From: Acidobacteriota bacterium
GTDB lineage: Bacteria; Acidobacteriota; Blastocatellia; Pyrinomonadales; Pyrinomonadaceae
DNA length: 6,629 nt
Reading direction: 5' to 3'
Assembly: GCA_003222835.1 (NCBI GenBank)
Contig: QHXE01000098.1
Span: 1 to 6,629 of the forward strand
Shown one piece after another: positions 6,080 through 6,629 of the stretch. Each line of letters opens with the position of its first letter. Position 1 is the first letter of the stretch. The position numbers and the translations under genes were made by a program. The notes under the pieces were generated by a model. It saw only the letters and a list, made by a program, of their open reading frames with translations, searched no databases and had not been told where the DNA came from.

Positions 6080-6629
6080 ATGAGCACCCGAAGCAGAAGC
6101 AAAGGTCTGGCAGGCGGGATCATTCCTTCACCGCGTGGGGAAAAACCTCGCTCGATATTATTCCCGATATATGCGACGCAAGCTCTAACTACTTCTTTTG
6201 AGAATCTGGCCCCCGACATTCAACACGCGTATCGCGCGATCGCTGACGATCCAAAGTACGCACACTTCATTCGTATCCCCGATCGCGTCATTCGGTGCGT
6301 TGATTACTTCGGCATTGACTGCAATCGCGCCAGCGCGAGAGATCGATTGCTTTCCTACTATCTCTTCATCGGTGTGATAGACAATGCGCTTGACTCAGCA
6401 CAGATCGAGAGGGGACGGCAAGTGCTCGATTATCTCAAAACGCCCCTGCCCTGCTTTGACCAAGCATGCGTTAATTCTGAAGTGAGGCTGGTAACAGAGA
6501 CGCTGAAAAGCAAGATCAGCGAAGAGTTTTATTTCTCGATACTGGAACAACTCGGCCGCTTGTATCAGCGAGTCCTGCGCGAGCGAGCTGCCCGATCAAT
6601 AGGCGAACTTATACGATATAGGAAAGCTG
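6080..6629 (+). CDS. Start of an uncharacterised gene, possibly class I isoprenoid synthase-like; 3' end cut by window edge
   Basis: An open frame runs from the ATG at 6080 to the window edge without a stop (183 residues plus one base). It is the only long plus-strand frame in this region, and no minus-strand frame competes. The first 40 or so residues are Ser/Arg/Gly rich and probably flexible. From about residue 43 the protein looks mostly helical and soluble, with no signal peptide. YYLFIGVIDNALDS (about 93-106) holds a D-x3-D pair (D101, D105) at the end of a hydrophobic helix, as in the first metal-binding motif of class I terpenoid synthases. SIGELIRYRKA (173-183) recalls the helix that precedes their second metal motif, which would lie beyond the edge. 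This is pattern resemblance only. There is no Shine-Dalgarno sequence before the ATG. It is divergent from the suf operon and shows no evident link to it. Confidence 0.65.
   Translation, partial: MSTRSRSKGLAGGIIPSPRGEKPRSILFPIYATQALTTSFENLAPDIQHAYRAIADDPKYAHFIRIPDRVIRCVDYFGIDCNRASARDRLLSYYLFIGVIDNALDSAQIERGRQVLDYLKTPLPCFDQACVNSEVRLVTETLKSKISEEFYFSILEQLGRLYQRVLRERAARSIGELIRYRKA

Overview
The window carries most of a SUF iron-sulfur cluster assembly operon. It is read on the minus strand from a regulator at about 5.75 kb down to the left edge. A second, unrelated gene at the right edge is read divergently on the plus strand. Gene order along the minus strand is: Rrf2-family regulator, sufB, sufC, sufD, a small retropepsin-like aspartic protease, then sufS, which is cut by the left edge. 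SufB and SufD form the scaffold, SufC is its ATPase, and SufS supplies sulfur from cysteine. The key residues of SufB, SufC and SufD, and the PLP lysine of SufS, are all readable.

Layout: 1-1018 sufS (C-terminal part missing); 1033-1398 clan AA aspartic protease; 1406-2749 sufD; 2752-3531 sufC; 3532-3625 a sufB-sufC gap holding a strong hairpin; 3626-5062 sufB; 5063-5264 a gap almost filled by a composite palindromic repeat; 5265-5753 the Rrf2 regulator, with a clear -35/-10 promoter just upstream; 5754-6079 a divergent intergenic region with a second, related palindrome; 6080 to the right edge, the start of a plus-strand gene that may encode a class I isoprenoid synthase-like protein. From sufC to sufS the genes are only 2 to 14 bases apart, so they look co-transcribed and probably translationally coupled.

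The organism is a bacterium of moderately high GC. Several traits together suggest an environmental lineage such as Acidobacteriota (perhaps Blastocatellia): an IscR/SufR-type Rrf2 regulator heading sufBCD-sufS, a small clan AA protease, and long REP-like palindromes. This is inference from general appearance, not from a marker gene.

The less ordinary parts are three. A protease gene sits inside the suf operon. Two long perfect inverted repeats sharing a 21-base core flank the regulator gene; the one next to sufB is bracketed by smaller dyads whose differences are compensatory. A motif is shared between the regulator promoter and the sufB upstream region and could be an operator. I see no CRISPR array, tRNA, rRNA, intact insertion sequence or phage gene.
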